From positions 1-64,000 of the forward strand of contig WRHH01000011.1 in the NCBI GenBank assembly GCA_009783355.1: 64,000 bases of DNA, given 5' to 3'. Under the pieces are notes generated by a model. It saw only the letters and a program-made list of their open reading frames with translations, searched no databases and was not told where the DNA came from. The stretch's first letter is position 1. Each line of letters begins with the position of its first letter. Positions 53,960-62,723 of the stretch are shown here, piece by piece. A program made the translations under genes and the position numbers. Source of the DNA: Synergistaceae bacterium (GTDB taxonomy: Bacteria > Synergistota > Synergistia > Synergistales > Aminobacteriaceae).

Positions 53960-55597
53960 ATGAAAATATTAGGCAAAAAAAAAGAATCACGGGACAAAGT
54001 CATCAATTTTATGGGTGGGATTTCTTACAAACTGAACCCCATCGACACCCTGAAATTGATAACAGCCTCATCAATTTTCGGCGAGCCGGCGTACTACAGG
54101 GACGGCGAGTTCGCCAAAAAATGGCTTAAAGACGCGGTATTCGCCGTCAACGATCTGTTCGCGCCATATGTCGTCATCTGCGACTCGTCCGGCGGCAAAA
54201 AAACGTCGGAGATAATGGAGGAAGCTATTGACGAAGCCCTGTCGTTCGATTTCGGGACGACCGTTAGTTGGGCGGAAACGCTGAGGCACGAGTACGGCAT
54301 GAGGCTGAACCCCCAGGTGATCATGGTCAGGGCGGCGAGGCACCCCGGCAGGCGCGCTTTCACGGACGCCAACAGGGGCGGATTCGGCGAAGCGAACCAG
54401 CGAATAATGAGCCGCGCCGACGAGCCCGCGTCACAGCTTGCGTATTGGCTTTTCAAATACGGCTCAAAGAAGGGCGTCCCGTCCGTTCTCAAAAGAAGCT
54501 GGGCGAAAAAACTGTCGCAGCTGTCACGCTACGAGCTTTACAAGTACAAAAACTCCGGGATAGGTCTCATCGATGCGGTGAGAATAAGCCACGCAAAGGG
54601 CCCCGGCATCGACGAGCTTATGAAAACAGGCACTGTGGAAGTGAAGGACGACTCAGCGACATGGGAGGCGCTGCGCTCTTCCGGGCGTTCGTGGGCTGAG
54701 ATCACGGAGCGAATAGACATGCCGCACATGGCTTTGCTCCGAAACCTGCGGGGCATATTCGAGGAAATAAACGATGGGGAGTTTTGCCAACGCTTGCTGG
54801 AAAAACTGAAAAATGGAGTGAAAGGAGGCAAACAATTTCCGTTCAGATATTGGTCCGCGATGAAGGCCGTATCGGCGTCCGAAGCGAATCACAAAACAGC
54901 GCTCCTGGACGCGCTCGAAGAATGCGTTGACATTGCTGCGGAGGAACTGCCGAAGCTCAAGGGAAAAACCATGTGCCTGTCAGACAATTCCGGGTCGGCG
55001 TGGGGTGCGTTCAACTCCGAGTACGGCAGGGTGACCGTGGCGGAAATCGACAACCTCAGCAGCGTCATAACCGCTATAAACTCCGAGGAAGGTTACGTCG
55101 GAAAATTCGGAGATAGGCTTATCGTCACGCCGATTTTGAAAAGGCGCGGCATTTTGGGGCAGAGCCAGTCGATTTCAAACGGCAGGGACCACGATGTCGG
55201 AGGGAACACCGAAAACGGCGTCTGGATATTCTTTAACGATGCAATAGAAAAAAGCGAACACTGGGACAACATCTTCATTTATTCCGACCAGCAGGCCGGA
55301 CACGGGGGGCTTTACGGCACGGACAAGGGGATACGCGCCTATACCCAAAAAGGTTACGCGGCGGACGGGCGCTATGTCGACGTGGCGAAACTCGCGGCGC
55401 GGTACAGGGAGAGCGTCAATCCGAAGGTGAACGTGTTCAGCGTCCAGACTGCCGGATACAACAACGTCTGCCTGCCCGAGTACGGTTATCGGACGAACAT
55501 CATGTACGGATGGACAGGCAAAGAGCTGCAATTTGCTAAAACGGTCATCGACTTCTGGGATGAACTTGACGGCAGAAACGCAAATGTAAAAAGTTAA
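53960..55597 (+). CDS. Ro60/TROVE-domain RNA-binding protein (Rsr-like)
   Basis: A 545-residue TROVE-vWA protein, the bacterial counterpart of the Ro60 ring that binds misfolded RNA and Y RNA. ATG 53960 (MKILGKKKESRDKVINFMGG) follows GGAGGA; an upstream start at 53927 adds 11 non-conserved residues. HEAT-like TROVE part about 40-330: ITASSIFGEPAYYRDGE; VIMVRAARHPGRRAFTDANR; ASQLAYWLFKYG; LSRYELYKYKNSGIGLIDAV; PHMALLRNLRGIF. The vWA part has the MIDAS CLSDNSGSAWG and ends FSVQTAGYNNVCLPEYGYR. In other bacteria Ro works with a Y RNA encoded nearby and exoribonucleases; a candidate follows at 55617. No rtcB/rtcA genes are in view. Confidence 0.9.
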   Translation: MKILGKKKESRDKVINFMGGISYKLNPIDTLKLITASSIFGEPAYYRDGEFAKKWLKDAVFAVNDLFAPYVVICDSSGGKKTSEIMEEAIDEALSFDFGTTVSWAETLRHEYGMRLNPQVIMVRAARHPGRRAFTDANRGGFGEANQRIMSRADEPASQLAYWLFKYGSKKGVPSVLKRSWAKKLSQLSRYELYKYKNSGIGLIDAVRISHAKGPGIDELMKTGTVEVKDDSATWEALRSSGRSWAEITERIDMPHMALLRNLRGIFEEINDGEFCQRLLEKLKNGVKGGKQFPFRYWSAMKAVSASEANHKTALLDALEECVDIAAEELPKLKGKTMCLSDNSGSAWGAFNSEYGRVTVAEIDNLSSVITAINSEEGYVGKFGDRLIVTPILKRRGILGQSQSISNGRDHDVGGNTENGVWIFFNDAIEKSEHWDNIFIYSDQQAGHGGLYGTDKGIRAYTQKGYAADGRYVDVAKLAARYRESVNPKVNVFSVQTAGYNNVCLPEYGYRTNIMYGWTGKELQFAKTVIDFWDELDGRNANVKS

Positions 55598-55616
55598 AAA
55601 TGCAAAAAGTAAAAAA

Positions 55617-55720
55617 GATCCCCGTGAATTACGAAAGCGATATTTTTTATTGGACTTGAACCAATTTATTGGAGCTGACCCCAATATCACCGATGTAATC
55701 GCTTTCCCGCTACGAGGATC
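55617..55720 (+). ncRNA. Candidate Y RNA beside the Ro gene
   Basis: A 104-base region starting 20 bases after the Ro stop. Its ends pair: GATCCCCGT (55617-55625) with ACGAGGATC (55712-55720), one C-A mismatch; then an asymmetric internal loop (8 and 6 bases) and a perfect inner helix AAAGCGAT (55634-55641) with ATCGCTTT (55698-55705). Enclosed are two 5-bp hairpins with ATTGG/CCAAT arms (about 55649-55665 and 55668-55685). A long end-pairing helix with an internal loop, capped by small hairpins, directly beside a Ro gene, is how known bacterial Y RNAs look. Conserved Ro-contact bases were not verified. Confidence 0.6.
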
Positions 55721-55782
55721 AAAAAAAGTATAACGCTTTTTGAGTGAAAAAACAAATATCTAGTAAAGAGAGGGAACAGTTT

Positions 55783-56517
55783 ATGAAAGCAATGAAGAAA
55801 TTAGCGTGTTACACTCTGGCTGTGTTGGTATTTTCGGCTCTTTACGCTGCCGCATCGTCGGCGGATAGCTTTCCGGACGCGCTTGGGATAAGGGCGAAAA
55901 GTGAAAACATAATATTCTATTCGGCGCCTGACGAGACAAAAGCCGCTGCTTTGAATGACTTTCTGTGGGAATATGACCTCTATGCCGACACCGTTGTGGT
56001 CGAAAACAGCAAAGACGGCTCGCGCTGGTATAAGATAATTTACTACTGGCCTTACGGGGACTCATTGCTGAGGCAGACCAATAAAATGACCGAATTTAAT
56101 AGAAGTTTCGCCTATGTCAGGGCGGATGACGTTGTGACGCGCCCGGCGGAAGAGCATGTGAAAATTCATATTAACCGGCTGAGGGAGGGGAGACCGCCGC
56201 AATTTAAAGTCGGCGATACATTTGAGTACGACGAATGGAGAAATCCGGATAGAAGCGTAATAATAGAACTGACAGCCCCTGCCGCCCTGCTTGCCGCCCC
56301 TGACGAAGGCGCGCCGAAGGCGGGCGAAGCGCCTAAAGGGTTCAAGTGTCTGGGGCCGGTTTACGCAACCGAAGACTCTTTCCCAAATATTCACGCGAAC
56401 ATGGAGGAAGTAAACTGGGCGCTCGTCGTTGACGTCGGGACAGCTAAAATCCTTGGCTGGATAAAATCCGATGAACTGGGCGAAATTTCCAAATGGATAG
56501 AGCCTGATATTAAGTAG
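55783..56517 (+). CDS. Exported SH3-like hypothetical protein
   Basis: A 244-residue protein. ATG 55783 follows AGAGGGAAC. Signal peptide MKAMKKLACYTLAVLVFSAL ... SSA. Two regions look like SH3-type barrels: about 30-115 (NIIFYSAPDETKAAALNDF; SRWYKIIYYWPYG; FAYVRADDV) and 145-240 (APAALLAAPDEGAPKAGEA; WALVVDVGTAKILGWIKSDE). Its build resembles the protein at 45829-46725. Role unknown; probably periplasmic and peptide- or wall-binding. Confidence 0.6.
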   Translation: MKAMKKLACYTLAVLVFSALYAAASSADSFPDALGIRAKSENIIFYSAPDETKAAALNDFLWEYDLYADTVVVENSKDGSRWYKIIYYWPYGDSLLRQTNKMTEFNRSFAYVRADDVVTRPAEEHVKIHINRLREGRPPQFKVGDTFEYDEWRNPDRSVIIELTAPAALLAAPDEGAPKAGEAPKGFKCLGPVYATEDSFPNIHANMEEVNWALVVDVGTAKILGWIKSDELGEISKWIEPDIK

Positions 56518-56582
56518 TTATTGCTTGAGGCCGATGAATTAGTAGGACTTTGAAAAAAACGACCCGCCCTATTAGCAATGTA

Positions 56583-56670
56583 GGGGCTGTAACAGAAGTA
56601 ATGAAATTGCGAATCAAACCACAATATATAGTGACCGCATAGCGTTTTGAACACAATATATTGTAGTTTT
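56583..56670 (+). mobile_element. MITE-like element, copy 2 (right end lost)
   Basis: Left terminus GGGGCTGTAACAGAAG (56583-56598) matches the right terminus of copy 1 read in reverse. CCACAATATATAGTGA and GAACACAATATATTGTAG follow at matching spacing. The right terminal repeat is not found in the next 60 bases, so the copy is truncated or decayed. It lies just upstream of kduI. Confidence 0.6.
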
Positions 56671-56732
56671 ATCAACAACGTATGACTTGGAACGTTAATA
56701 CAAAAGTGTAAGACAAGTTGGAGGCGATCGAT

Positions 56733-57551
56733 ATGGACGTACGTTATGCTGCGAACGCAAGGGACGCAAAGCTTTATGACACACAACAACTCAGGGTGGA
56801 GTTTCTTGTCGAATCGCTTTTTAAGGCTGATGAAGTTGTTTTAGTTTACTCTCACGTGGATCGTATGATAGCCGGTTCCGTTTGTCCGGTTTCGAGAGGT
56901 CTTTCCCTGACTGCGGGAAAGGAGCTGGGCGTCGATTATTTTCTGGAACGCCGCGAGATGGTCGCCTTGAATCTGGGCGGTGACGGAACAGTCGAAGCGG
57001 ACGGCAAGGAGTATAAACTAAAACGATATGACGCGCTATACATTGGGATGGGGACAAAAAGCGTCTCGTTCAATGGCAGCGGCGCTGAATTCTACCTGTT
57101 GAGCTGCCCCGCGCACGCGGCGTACCCAACTGCGCTTATAACGCTGGAAATGGCAGTGAAGGCTCGTCTGGGCTCCAAAAAGGAAGCCAACGAGCGCACT
57201 ATTAACAAATACTTAGACCCGTCTGTGGTTAAAACATGTCAGTTAGCGATGGGCATGACGACTCTCGAAGAGGGCTGCGTATGGAACACCATGCCCAGCC
57301 ACACGCACGACCGCCGCATGGAGGTGTACTTATATCTGGATCTGCCAGAGGACGCGTTCGTGGTACACCTGATGGGAGAGCCGGACGAAACGCGGCATAT
57401 CATAGTCCGTGACAAACAGGCGGTAATTTCCCCGAGCTGGTCCATTCATAGCGGCGTTGGCGCCTGCGCGTATCGGTTTGTCTGGGGAATGTGCGGTGAA
57501 AATCAAACCTATTCCGACATGGATGTCATCAGCATGAAAGATTTGTATTGA
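56733..57551 (+). CDS. kduI: 5-dehydro-4-deoxy-D-glucuronate isomerase
   Basis: A 272-residue cupin enzyme interconverting 4-deoxy-L-threo-5-hexosulose uronate and 3-deoxy-D-glycero-2,5-hexodiulosonate in breakdown of pectin or glycosaminoglycan uronates. Signatures: MDVRYAANARDAKLYDTQQL; YFLERREMVALNLGGDG; and the zinc site TMPSHTHDRRMEVYLYLDL (two His and Glu) plus SIHSGVGACAYRFVWGM. ATG 56733 follows GGAGG. The TRAP transporter next to it is a likely uronate importer. Its usual partner kduD survives only as a relic at 60841-60972. Confidence 0.94.
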   Translation: MDVRYAANARDAKLYDTQQLRVEFLVESLFKADEVVLVYSHVDRMIAGSVCPVSRGLSLTAGKELGVDYFLERREMVALNLGGDGTVEADGKEYKLKRYDALYIGMGTKSVSFNGSGAEFYLLSCPAHAAYPTALITLEMAVKARLGSKKEANERTINKYLDPSVVKTCQLAMGMTTLEEGCVWNTMPSHTHDRRMEVYLYLDLPEDAFVVHLMGEPDETRHIIVRDKQAVISPSWSIHSGVGACAYRFVWGMCGENQTYSDMDVISMKDLY

Positions 57552-57583
57552 AATTTATCCAGAAAACGGATAAAGTAGTTAGA

Positions 57584-57836
57584 GGGACTGTAATAAAAGT
57601 AATAAAATGGTCAATAAACCCACAATATATTGAGGTCAGGCTGCGTCTTGTATGCAGTATATTGTAGGGCGGCATTGATGGGGAAACTAAGCGACTCGCA
57701 CAACTGATGAGGAAACTTGGCGCTCAGCGCAGCTGCTGTTTCTTTTCACACGGTTCGCTTCGCTAACGAGCTTCTCTGCCGATCATAAGCTCGTTGGCTC
57801 CCTGCTTATATGACGCCAGCTTTTGTTACATCCTCT
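57584..57836 (+). mobile_element. MITE-like element, copy 3 (about 250 bp)
   Basis: Left end GGGACTGTAATAAAAG (57584-57599) and right end CTTTTGTTACATCC (57820-57833) are imperfect inverted repeats. Bases 57610-57675 align with copy 1 in reverse: CCCACAATATATTG, then GCAGTATATTGTAGGGCGGCAT. An extra about 150 bases follow inside, with no recognised content. The right end lies 27 bases before the dctP start, so the element may supply or separate its promoter. Confidence 0.55.
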
Positions 57837-57863
57837 ACACATAATATAAAGGAGGGCTTTGAT

Positions 57864-58862
57864 TTGAGCAGGAAATTTTTCAGCAAAAAAATCGTAGTTG
57901 CTTTACTTGTTATTGTGTTTTGTGCGTGGGCGTCCGCTGCCTTTGCAGCTCTTGAGCTGAAGCTGGGGCATTTCGGATCCGAAAGTCATCCATCTCACAC
58001 AGCGGCCAAACAGTTCGCTGAAAACGTGGAGAATAGGACTAACGGCGCTATCAAGATCGTTATCTACCCAAATAATGCCCTTGGCAGCCCCCCTGAAGTG
58101 TTGGAACAGGTTCTCCTTGGCGCGGTCGACATGAGCCTTTCAGGACAGGATCAGCTCGCGAAACACGCTCCTCTCTTTGATGCGGTCAGCATTCCGTTCT
58201 CGATTGGCGGCTACGACCACATGGACCGCATTCTTGACGGCCCCTTCAAAGCGTTGGCGACTCCCGTGGTCGAGAAAATCGGGCTTGTTTATCTTTCCAG
58301 CTGGGAGTGGGGATTCCGCCAGATAACCAACTCAAAGCACCCGATAATGACCCCCGATGACGTGCAGGGACTAAAGATCAGAACTCCGCCGGCTATGTCA
58401 TATCAAGCCGCGATTGAAGCGTTGGGCGGCAATGTTCAGACCATCGCCTTTGGAGAACTGGTCATGGCCATGAGACAGGGTGTAGTTGACGGTCAGGAGA
58501 ACCCCATCAGCGTCATATACGACCTTAAGCTCTATGAGTCCCAGAAATTCATCACCATCGTAAACTATCTCTACAGCTCCATGACGCATGTCGTATCGAA
58601 AGCAGTATGGGATAATCTCACGCCCGAACAACAGACGATAATCCGTGAGGAGTCCGACAGTTCCCGCCTTCTGATGCGTAAGCTCGTCCGCGATGAAGAG
58701 CAGAAGCAAATAGAAGAAATGCGCTCAAACGGGATCCGGATAGACACGCCCGACCTTGCGCCCTTTAAAGCTAAGATGGGGCCTGCCTACGATAAAATCA
58801 AGAAGAATATTGGCGAGGAGAACTTCGACAAGTGGATGGAAATGGCCGAGGCCACGAAATAA
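57864..58862 (+). CDS. dctP: TRAP transporter solute-binding protein (DctP family)
   Basis: A 332-residue periplasmic binding protein. TTG 57864 is chosen because GGAGGG (57851-57856) is well placed; the frame open from 57810 starts within the MITE-like end. Signal peptide (KKIVVALLVIVFCAWASAAF). DctP motifs: LGHFGSESHPSHTAAKQFAE; GAIKIVIYPNNALGSPPEVL; VQGLKIRTPPAMSYQAAIEA; Arg in that KIRT segment binds the carboxylate. GELVMAMRQGVVDGQENP is typical. Together with DctM and DctQ it imports an organic acid by ion gradient, probably a uronate given kduI, but this is inference. Confidence 0.93.
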   Translation: MSRKFFSKKIVVALLVIVFCAWASAAFAALELKLGHFGSESHPSHTAAKQFAENVENRTNGAIKIVIYPNNALGSPPEVLEQVLLGAVDMSLSGQDQLAKHAPLFDAVSIPFSIGGYDHMDRILDGPFKALATPVVEKIGLVYLSSWEWGFRQITNSKHPIMTPDDVQGLKIRTPPAMSYQAAIEALGGNVQTIAFGELVMAMRQGVVDGQENPISVIYDLKLYESQKFITIVNYLYSSMTHVVSKAVWDNLTPEQQTIIREESDSSRLLMRKLVRDEEQKQIEEMRSNGIRIDTPDLAPFKAKMGPAYDKIKKNIGEENFDKWMEMAEATK

Positions 58863-58942
58863 CGAAATAAGCGAGCCTTTAAAAGTCTTAACAAGGGGAG
58901 AGCGTGACAGCGCTGCTCCCCTAAAATTTCGGAGGTGCTGAA

Positions 58943-60232
58943 ATGCTCACTCTTTATATATTCATGGTATTGATAGGTTTGCTTATTATAAACGTGCCCG
59001 TCGTGGTCGCGATAGGGATGACGCCGGTGCTCTTTTTCGCCGCTCTTGGAGAAACCCGTCTCCTGTCCATGCTCCCACACAGGATGTATTTCGGTACTAC
59101 GGGGTTTACTCTGCTTGCCATACCCTTTTTCATTCTGGCAGGAAACCTCATGAACGTGGGAGGAATTACGGAGCGCATTTTTTCGTTCGCCAGAGCGATG
59201 GTGGGACACATACCGGGCGGCTTGGGACAGGTCAACATCTTGGCAAGCGTCATCTTCTCCGGCATGTCAGGTTCTGCTGTAGCTGACGCCGCCGGGCTGG
59301 GGCAAATTGAGCATAAGGCCATGGTGGACGACGGGTACGACCCGGCAGTCTCCGCAACGCTGGTAGCCGCATCGTCGGTCATTGGGCCAGTTATTCCTCC
59401 GAGCATTCCTTTCGTTTTGTACGGCGCCATCACCAGTGTCTCCGTGGCGCGGCTTTTCATGGCGGGATTCATTCCCGGCATTTTGATGAGCATCGCGATG
59501 ATGATAGCCTTAGCCATTCTAGCGAACAGGCGCGGATTTCCCCGCGCTCCTCACAAAGCGTCATGGAAGCTGAGATGGAAGGAGTTCAAGCGCTCATTTT
59601 GGCCTTTGATGGCGCCGGTCATCATAATAGGCGGTATAATGTCAGGTTTCTTTACGCCTACGGAGGCGTCCGTGGTAGTGTGCCTGTACGCACTGATTCT
59701 GGGATTTTTTTATCGTGACCTTAAGTTCAGAGAGCTGCCGAAAATCGTCTACAACTCCATTTGTCAGTCGGTAAGCCTGCTTTTCATAATCGCGGCGGCC
59801 AATTTTTTCGGCTGGTTTGTAATCCACCAAAAGCTGCCGGACGATATCATCGCGACGCTGGTCGGCTTTGGAGCGACTCAGAGCGCTGTTATATGGATAG
59901 TTATTGGCATCATTCTAACAATGGGGTGTTTCCTTGAGGGGAATTCCATATTCCTCATCACGTTGCCGCTTTTCATACCGATAGCAAAAACGTTTGCCAT
60001 TGATCTGGTCAACTTTGGCGTGGTCATGACGCTTCTCATAATGATTGGCAACTTGACGCCGCCAGTGGGCATGTGCCTATTCGCGGTGGACAGTTTCGCT
60101 AAAGTGGGCATATTGGCGTTAAGCAGGGAGATATGGCCGTACCTGATAGTAATCTTCCTTGTCACAGTACTCATCGCCTTTGTTCCTGGCATTGCGCTCT
60201 TTCTGCCGAACCTCATGATGGGAGTGATGTGA
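58943..60232 (+). CDS. dctM: TRAP transporter large permease (DctM family)
   Basis: A 429-residue membrane protein with about 12 hydrophobic segments. DctM landmarks: LLAIPFFILAGNLMNVGGIT, ASVIFSGMSGSAVADAAGLG, SATLVAASSVIGPVIPPSIP and TPPVGMCLFAV. It is the ion-coupled channel part of the transporter. GGAGGTG precedes the ATG. It lies before dctQ rather than after it, an uncommon order. Confidence 0.95.
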   Translation: MLTLYIFMVLIGLLIINVPVVVAIGMTPVLFFAALGETRLLSMLPHRMYFGTTGFTLLAIPFFILAGNLMNVGGITERIFSFARAMVGHIPGGLGQVNILASVIFSGMSGSAVADAAGLGQIEHKAMVDDGYDPAVSATLVAASSVIGPVIPPSIPFVLYGAITSVSVARLFMAGFIPGILMSIAMMIALAILANRRGFPRAPHKASWKLRWKEFKRSFWPLMAPVIIIGGIMSGFFTPTEASVVVCLYALILGFFYRDLKFRELPKIVYNSICQSVSLLFIIAAANFFGWFVIHQKLPDDIIATLVGFGATQSAVIWIVIGIILTMGCFLEGNSIFLITLPLFIPIAKTFAIDLVNFGVVMTLLIMIGNLTPPVGMCLFAVDSFAKVGILALSREIWPYLIVIFLVTVLIAFVPGIALFLPNLMMGVM

Positions 60233-60233
60233 G

Positions 60234-60836
60234 ATGACGCAAAATAGAATAGTCGGCATAGCGACCGCTTTTTTGAAAGTAATAGGCAAATGGGTACGAA
60301 AAATACTGCGCGTCCTTGCCATCACGCTTTTTGCAGTGTTAGCGCTTCTGTTGCTGCTTAATGTTGGATTGAGACTATCGAGCGATCTCTCGAACTGGTT
60401 GATCCGTATGGGCTTCCCAGCGGCTGCTGCGGCAGTCAAAGCGGTCATCCCCATCACTTCCTTCCATTGGTTTGACGAGATAGTGGAGCTATGCTTCGCT
60501 TCACTGGTGTTCTACGGATCCGCATCGTTGTGGACGTCAGGGGGGCATTTCAGCGTGGGCGACTGGATATCGCCGCATCTACCGGGTGAAAAAACCCGCA
60601 CTCTTTACAGGCTTTTTACGTCCTGTATCAGCGTTGCTTTTTTAGCAGTCTTTTTCTGGTTTTCGTTAAAGCTTGTAATGCGCTCCACCGAGCTTACCAC
60701 AGTGTTTCAGATGCCTAAGTCGCTCCTATATTCATGTATGCCAGTTTCTTCCTTCATTATGCTATGTTACTCGGCAGCGGATGTATGCTTGCACGCGAAG
60801 CGCTTCTTTAAACCGACACTTATCAGGGAGCAGTAA
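60234..60836 (+). CDS. dctQ: TRAP transporter small permease (DctQ family)
   Basis: A 200-residue protein with four membrane helices. Family features: ALLLLLNVGLRL, SFHWFDEIVELCFASLVFYG (the conserved W..E segment), GGHFSVGDWI and the closing helix SLLYSCMPVSSFIMLCYSAA. It begins two bases after the dctM stop, with its ribosome site inside dctM. The P-M-Q order differs from the common P-Q-M. Confidence 0.88.
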   Translation: MTQNRIVGIATAFLKVIGKWVRKILRVLAITLFAVLALLLLLNVGLRLSSDLSNWLIRMGFPAAAAAVKAVIPITSFHWFDEIVELCFASLVFYGSASLWTSGGHFSVGDWISPHLPGEKTRTLYRLFTSCISVAFLAVFFWFSLKLVMRSTELTTVFQMPKSLLYSCMPVSSFIMLCYSAADVCLHAKRFFKPTLIREQ

Positions 60837-60840
60837 AAAT

Positions 60841-60972
60841 GAACTATTCGATCTAAATGGTAAAAATGCCATTGTCACTGGCGTTCGCAAGGCAGCGGCC
60901 TTCCTGTGTACATAGGCGCCGGTCAACGTCACGGCTTACAAGCTGGCAGTAGACGGCGGCTGGTTCTCATGA
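60841..60972 (+). pseudogene. kduD relic (short-chain dehydrogenase ends only)
   Basis: Four bases after dctQ, codons give LFDLNGKNAIVTGVRK, the N-terminus of a KduD-type dehydrogenase (first strand and start of the Rossmann loop). After TAG 60913 the same frame gives VNVTAYKLAVDGGWFS and a stop, the typical C-terminus of such enzymes. About 200 codons between are missing: an internal deletion. KduD would act directly after KduI. Confidence 0.75.
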
Positions 60973-61121
60973 TAAACGACGAATCTTCGATATCGTGTGG
61001 GAAACACGGGATTAGAAACGCTTATTCATCTGTCTCTACTTTACTTGACAAATAGCAAGCCCCGCCCTTTCACGAGAAATAGACGGGGCTTGTAATACTT
61101 CAAGACGCGTTTGCCAGCGTT
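60973..61121. terminator. Intergenic hairpin downstream of the M20 gene
   Basis: CAAGCCCCG (61056-61064) pairs perfectly with CGGGGCTTG (61084-61092) around a 19-base loop. Convergent kduD relic and M20 gene meet here. No long T run follows on either strand, so termination may be weak or Rho-assisted. Confidence 0.5.
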
Positions 61122-62384
61122 CTATTGCCAGGTCAGAGCGAATTGGGCTAATGTTGCGGCGCCGATCCAAAGGACATCTTCGTTGGAGTCAAACTTCGGA
61201 TGATGGTGCGGGAAATCGCGCTCGGTACCAAATGTCGTTGGAAGGAAGAAAAACGTCCCGGGAACCTTCTCCAGATAATAGGAATAATCCTCACCGGTCA
61301 TTGATGGTTCTGGAATTTCATGAACATGGTCAGCTCCAAGTAATTCGGTTGCCGCAGCCTGTAACTTGTCCGTTATTGTTCGTTCGTTGATGACAGGCGG
61401 TGCGCCTTGTTCGATTTCAACCGTTGCGCTTCCCCTCATCGCATGGGCGACCTCCTGGCAGATCTGTGTGAATCTATCCACAACGAGTTTTCGTCCTTCC
61501 GGGCTAAATGTGCGAATAGTGCCTCTGATGGAGCAATTCAGGGGAATGACGTTGGGCGCCGTCCCGCCATTAATCATACAGACGGAAAGAACAGCCGGAT
61601 CCAGCGGATTCAACTCGCGGCTGATTATCGACTGTATCATCGTTATTGCCTGGCACGCCATAACAATGGGGTCTATAGAGAGATGCGGCGTGGCGCCGTG
61701 AGCTCCCTGCCCGTGGAAGGTAACGTTTATCCATTCAACGGCCGCCATCAACGCGCCGGGGCGATAGCCGATTTCTCCGGCAACTGCGCCTTTCCAGAGG
61801 TTTCCCGAGTGCAGTCCGATAATGGCGTCGACCTTGGGGTTTTCAAGTACGCCTTCTTCAATCATGGCCTGCGCGCCGCCTATACCGTCAACTCCGCCTT
61901 CCTCGGAAGGCTGGAAGATAAGCTTCACTGTGCCTTGAAGGTCATCCCGATAGTGCATCAGCAACTCCGCAGCGCCAAGAAGCCCGGACATATGCACGTC
62001 ATGCCCGCACGCATGCATCAGTCCGTTTGTCGAGGCAAACGGGAGCCCCGTATCTTCAACTATTTTCAAAGCATCCATATCGGCGCGTATCGCCAGCACC
62101 TTGCCTGGCTTTTTCCCCTCTATAATAGCGACGACGCCATGCTTGGCGACGCCTTGCTGGATTTTTTCGACTCCTATTTCCTTGAGCTTCTGCACGATGA
62201 AGGCCTCGGTTTGCGGCAAGTCAAACAACAACTCCGGGTTGGCGTGGAGATGCCTTCGCCACTCAATGAGCTTGCCGTTCATTGCTTGCGCGCGTTCTTT
62301 AACATCAAATGCATACGAAATCGAAGTGAAGCAAAAACATAAAACCACCAGTAATAAAATAATTCTTGTAAACTTTGTCCGCAT
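61122..62384 (-). CDS. Exported M20-family amidohydrolase/metallopeptidase
   Basis: A 420-residue enzyme. The start (MRTKFTRIILLLVVLCFCFT) follows GGAGGAAGTTTAGCT; the earlier GTG at 62432 has no such site. Signal peptide ends around SISYAF. M20D features: WRRHLHANPELLFDLPQTE; GLMHACGHDVHMSGLLGAAE (metal ligands); FQPSEEGGVDGIGGAQAMIE (Glu base and ligand); GLHSGNLWKG; GEDYSYYLEKVPGTFFFLPT with the final His in FPHHHPKFD. Relatives cleave N-acyl amino acids or indole-acetyl conjugates. Periplasmic location suits amino-acid scavenging. Confidence 0.9.
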   Translation of the reverse strand: MRTKFTRIILLLVVLCFCFTSISYAFDVKERAQAMNGKLIEWRRHLHANPELLFDLPQTEAFIVQKLKEIGVEKIQQGVAKHGVVAIIEGKKPGKVLAIRADMDALKIVEDTGLPFASTNGLMHACGHDVHMSGLLGAAELLMHYRDDLQGTVKLIFQPSEEGGVDGIGGAQAMIEEGVLENPKVDAIIGLHSGNLWKGAVAGEIGYRPGALMAAVEWINVTFHGQGAHGATPHLSIDPIVMACQAITMIQSIISRELNPLDPAVLSVCMINGGTAPNVIPLNCSIRGTIRTFSPEGRKLVVDRFTQICQEVAHAMRGSATVEIEQGAPPVINERTITDKLQAAATELLGADHVHEIPEPSMTGEDYSYYLEKVPGTFFFLPTTFGTERDFPHHHPKFDSNEDVLWIGAATLAQFALTWQ

Positions 62385-62723
62385 AGCTAAACTTCCTCCT
62401 TCATAAAATATGTTGTTCGCCGGTAAACACACTTGGTTTCTTCAAAATGACACATCCTAAAACATTAATTACTTTATACTTCATGCTTCGTAAACCACCT
62501 CCTGATTTCCCATAACCTAAAAGCAACAAGATCTCGAAAAATTGAGAGCCAATTCAAAACCGCTTGAATATAGAAAAATTATAGCATGTTCGAAGAGTGA
62601 TTCAAACGTTCGTATTTGTCTGTTTCCATAATTCGTCGCTATTAGCCGTATCTTCACATAGATAGATTCTTTTTGTTATTCTCGTGTATAATTCAATTAA
62701 AATGTCAAAAGGAGCAGGTATTT
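62385..62723. other. Divergent promoter region
   Basis: About 340 AT-rich bases between the divergent M20 and AlbA_2 genes. TATAAT near 62685-62690 is a likely -10 for the plus-strand gene; AAGGAG at 62709-62714 is its ribosome site. No RNA gene or repeat seen. Confidence 0.4.

Noticed and set aside
61407-62342. 311-residue plus-strand frame opposite the M20 gene
   Set aside because: Shadow of the M20 hydrolase, whose metal-binding motifs are all on the minus strand.
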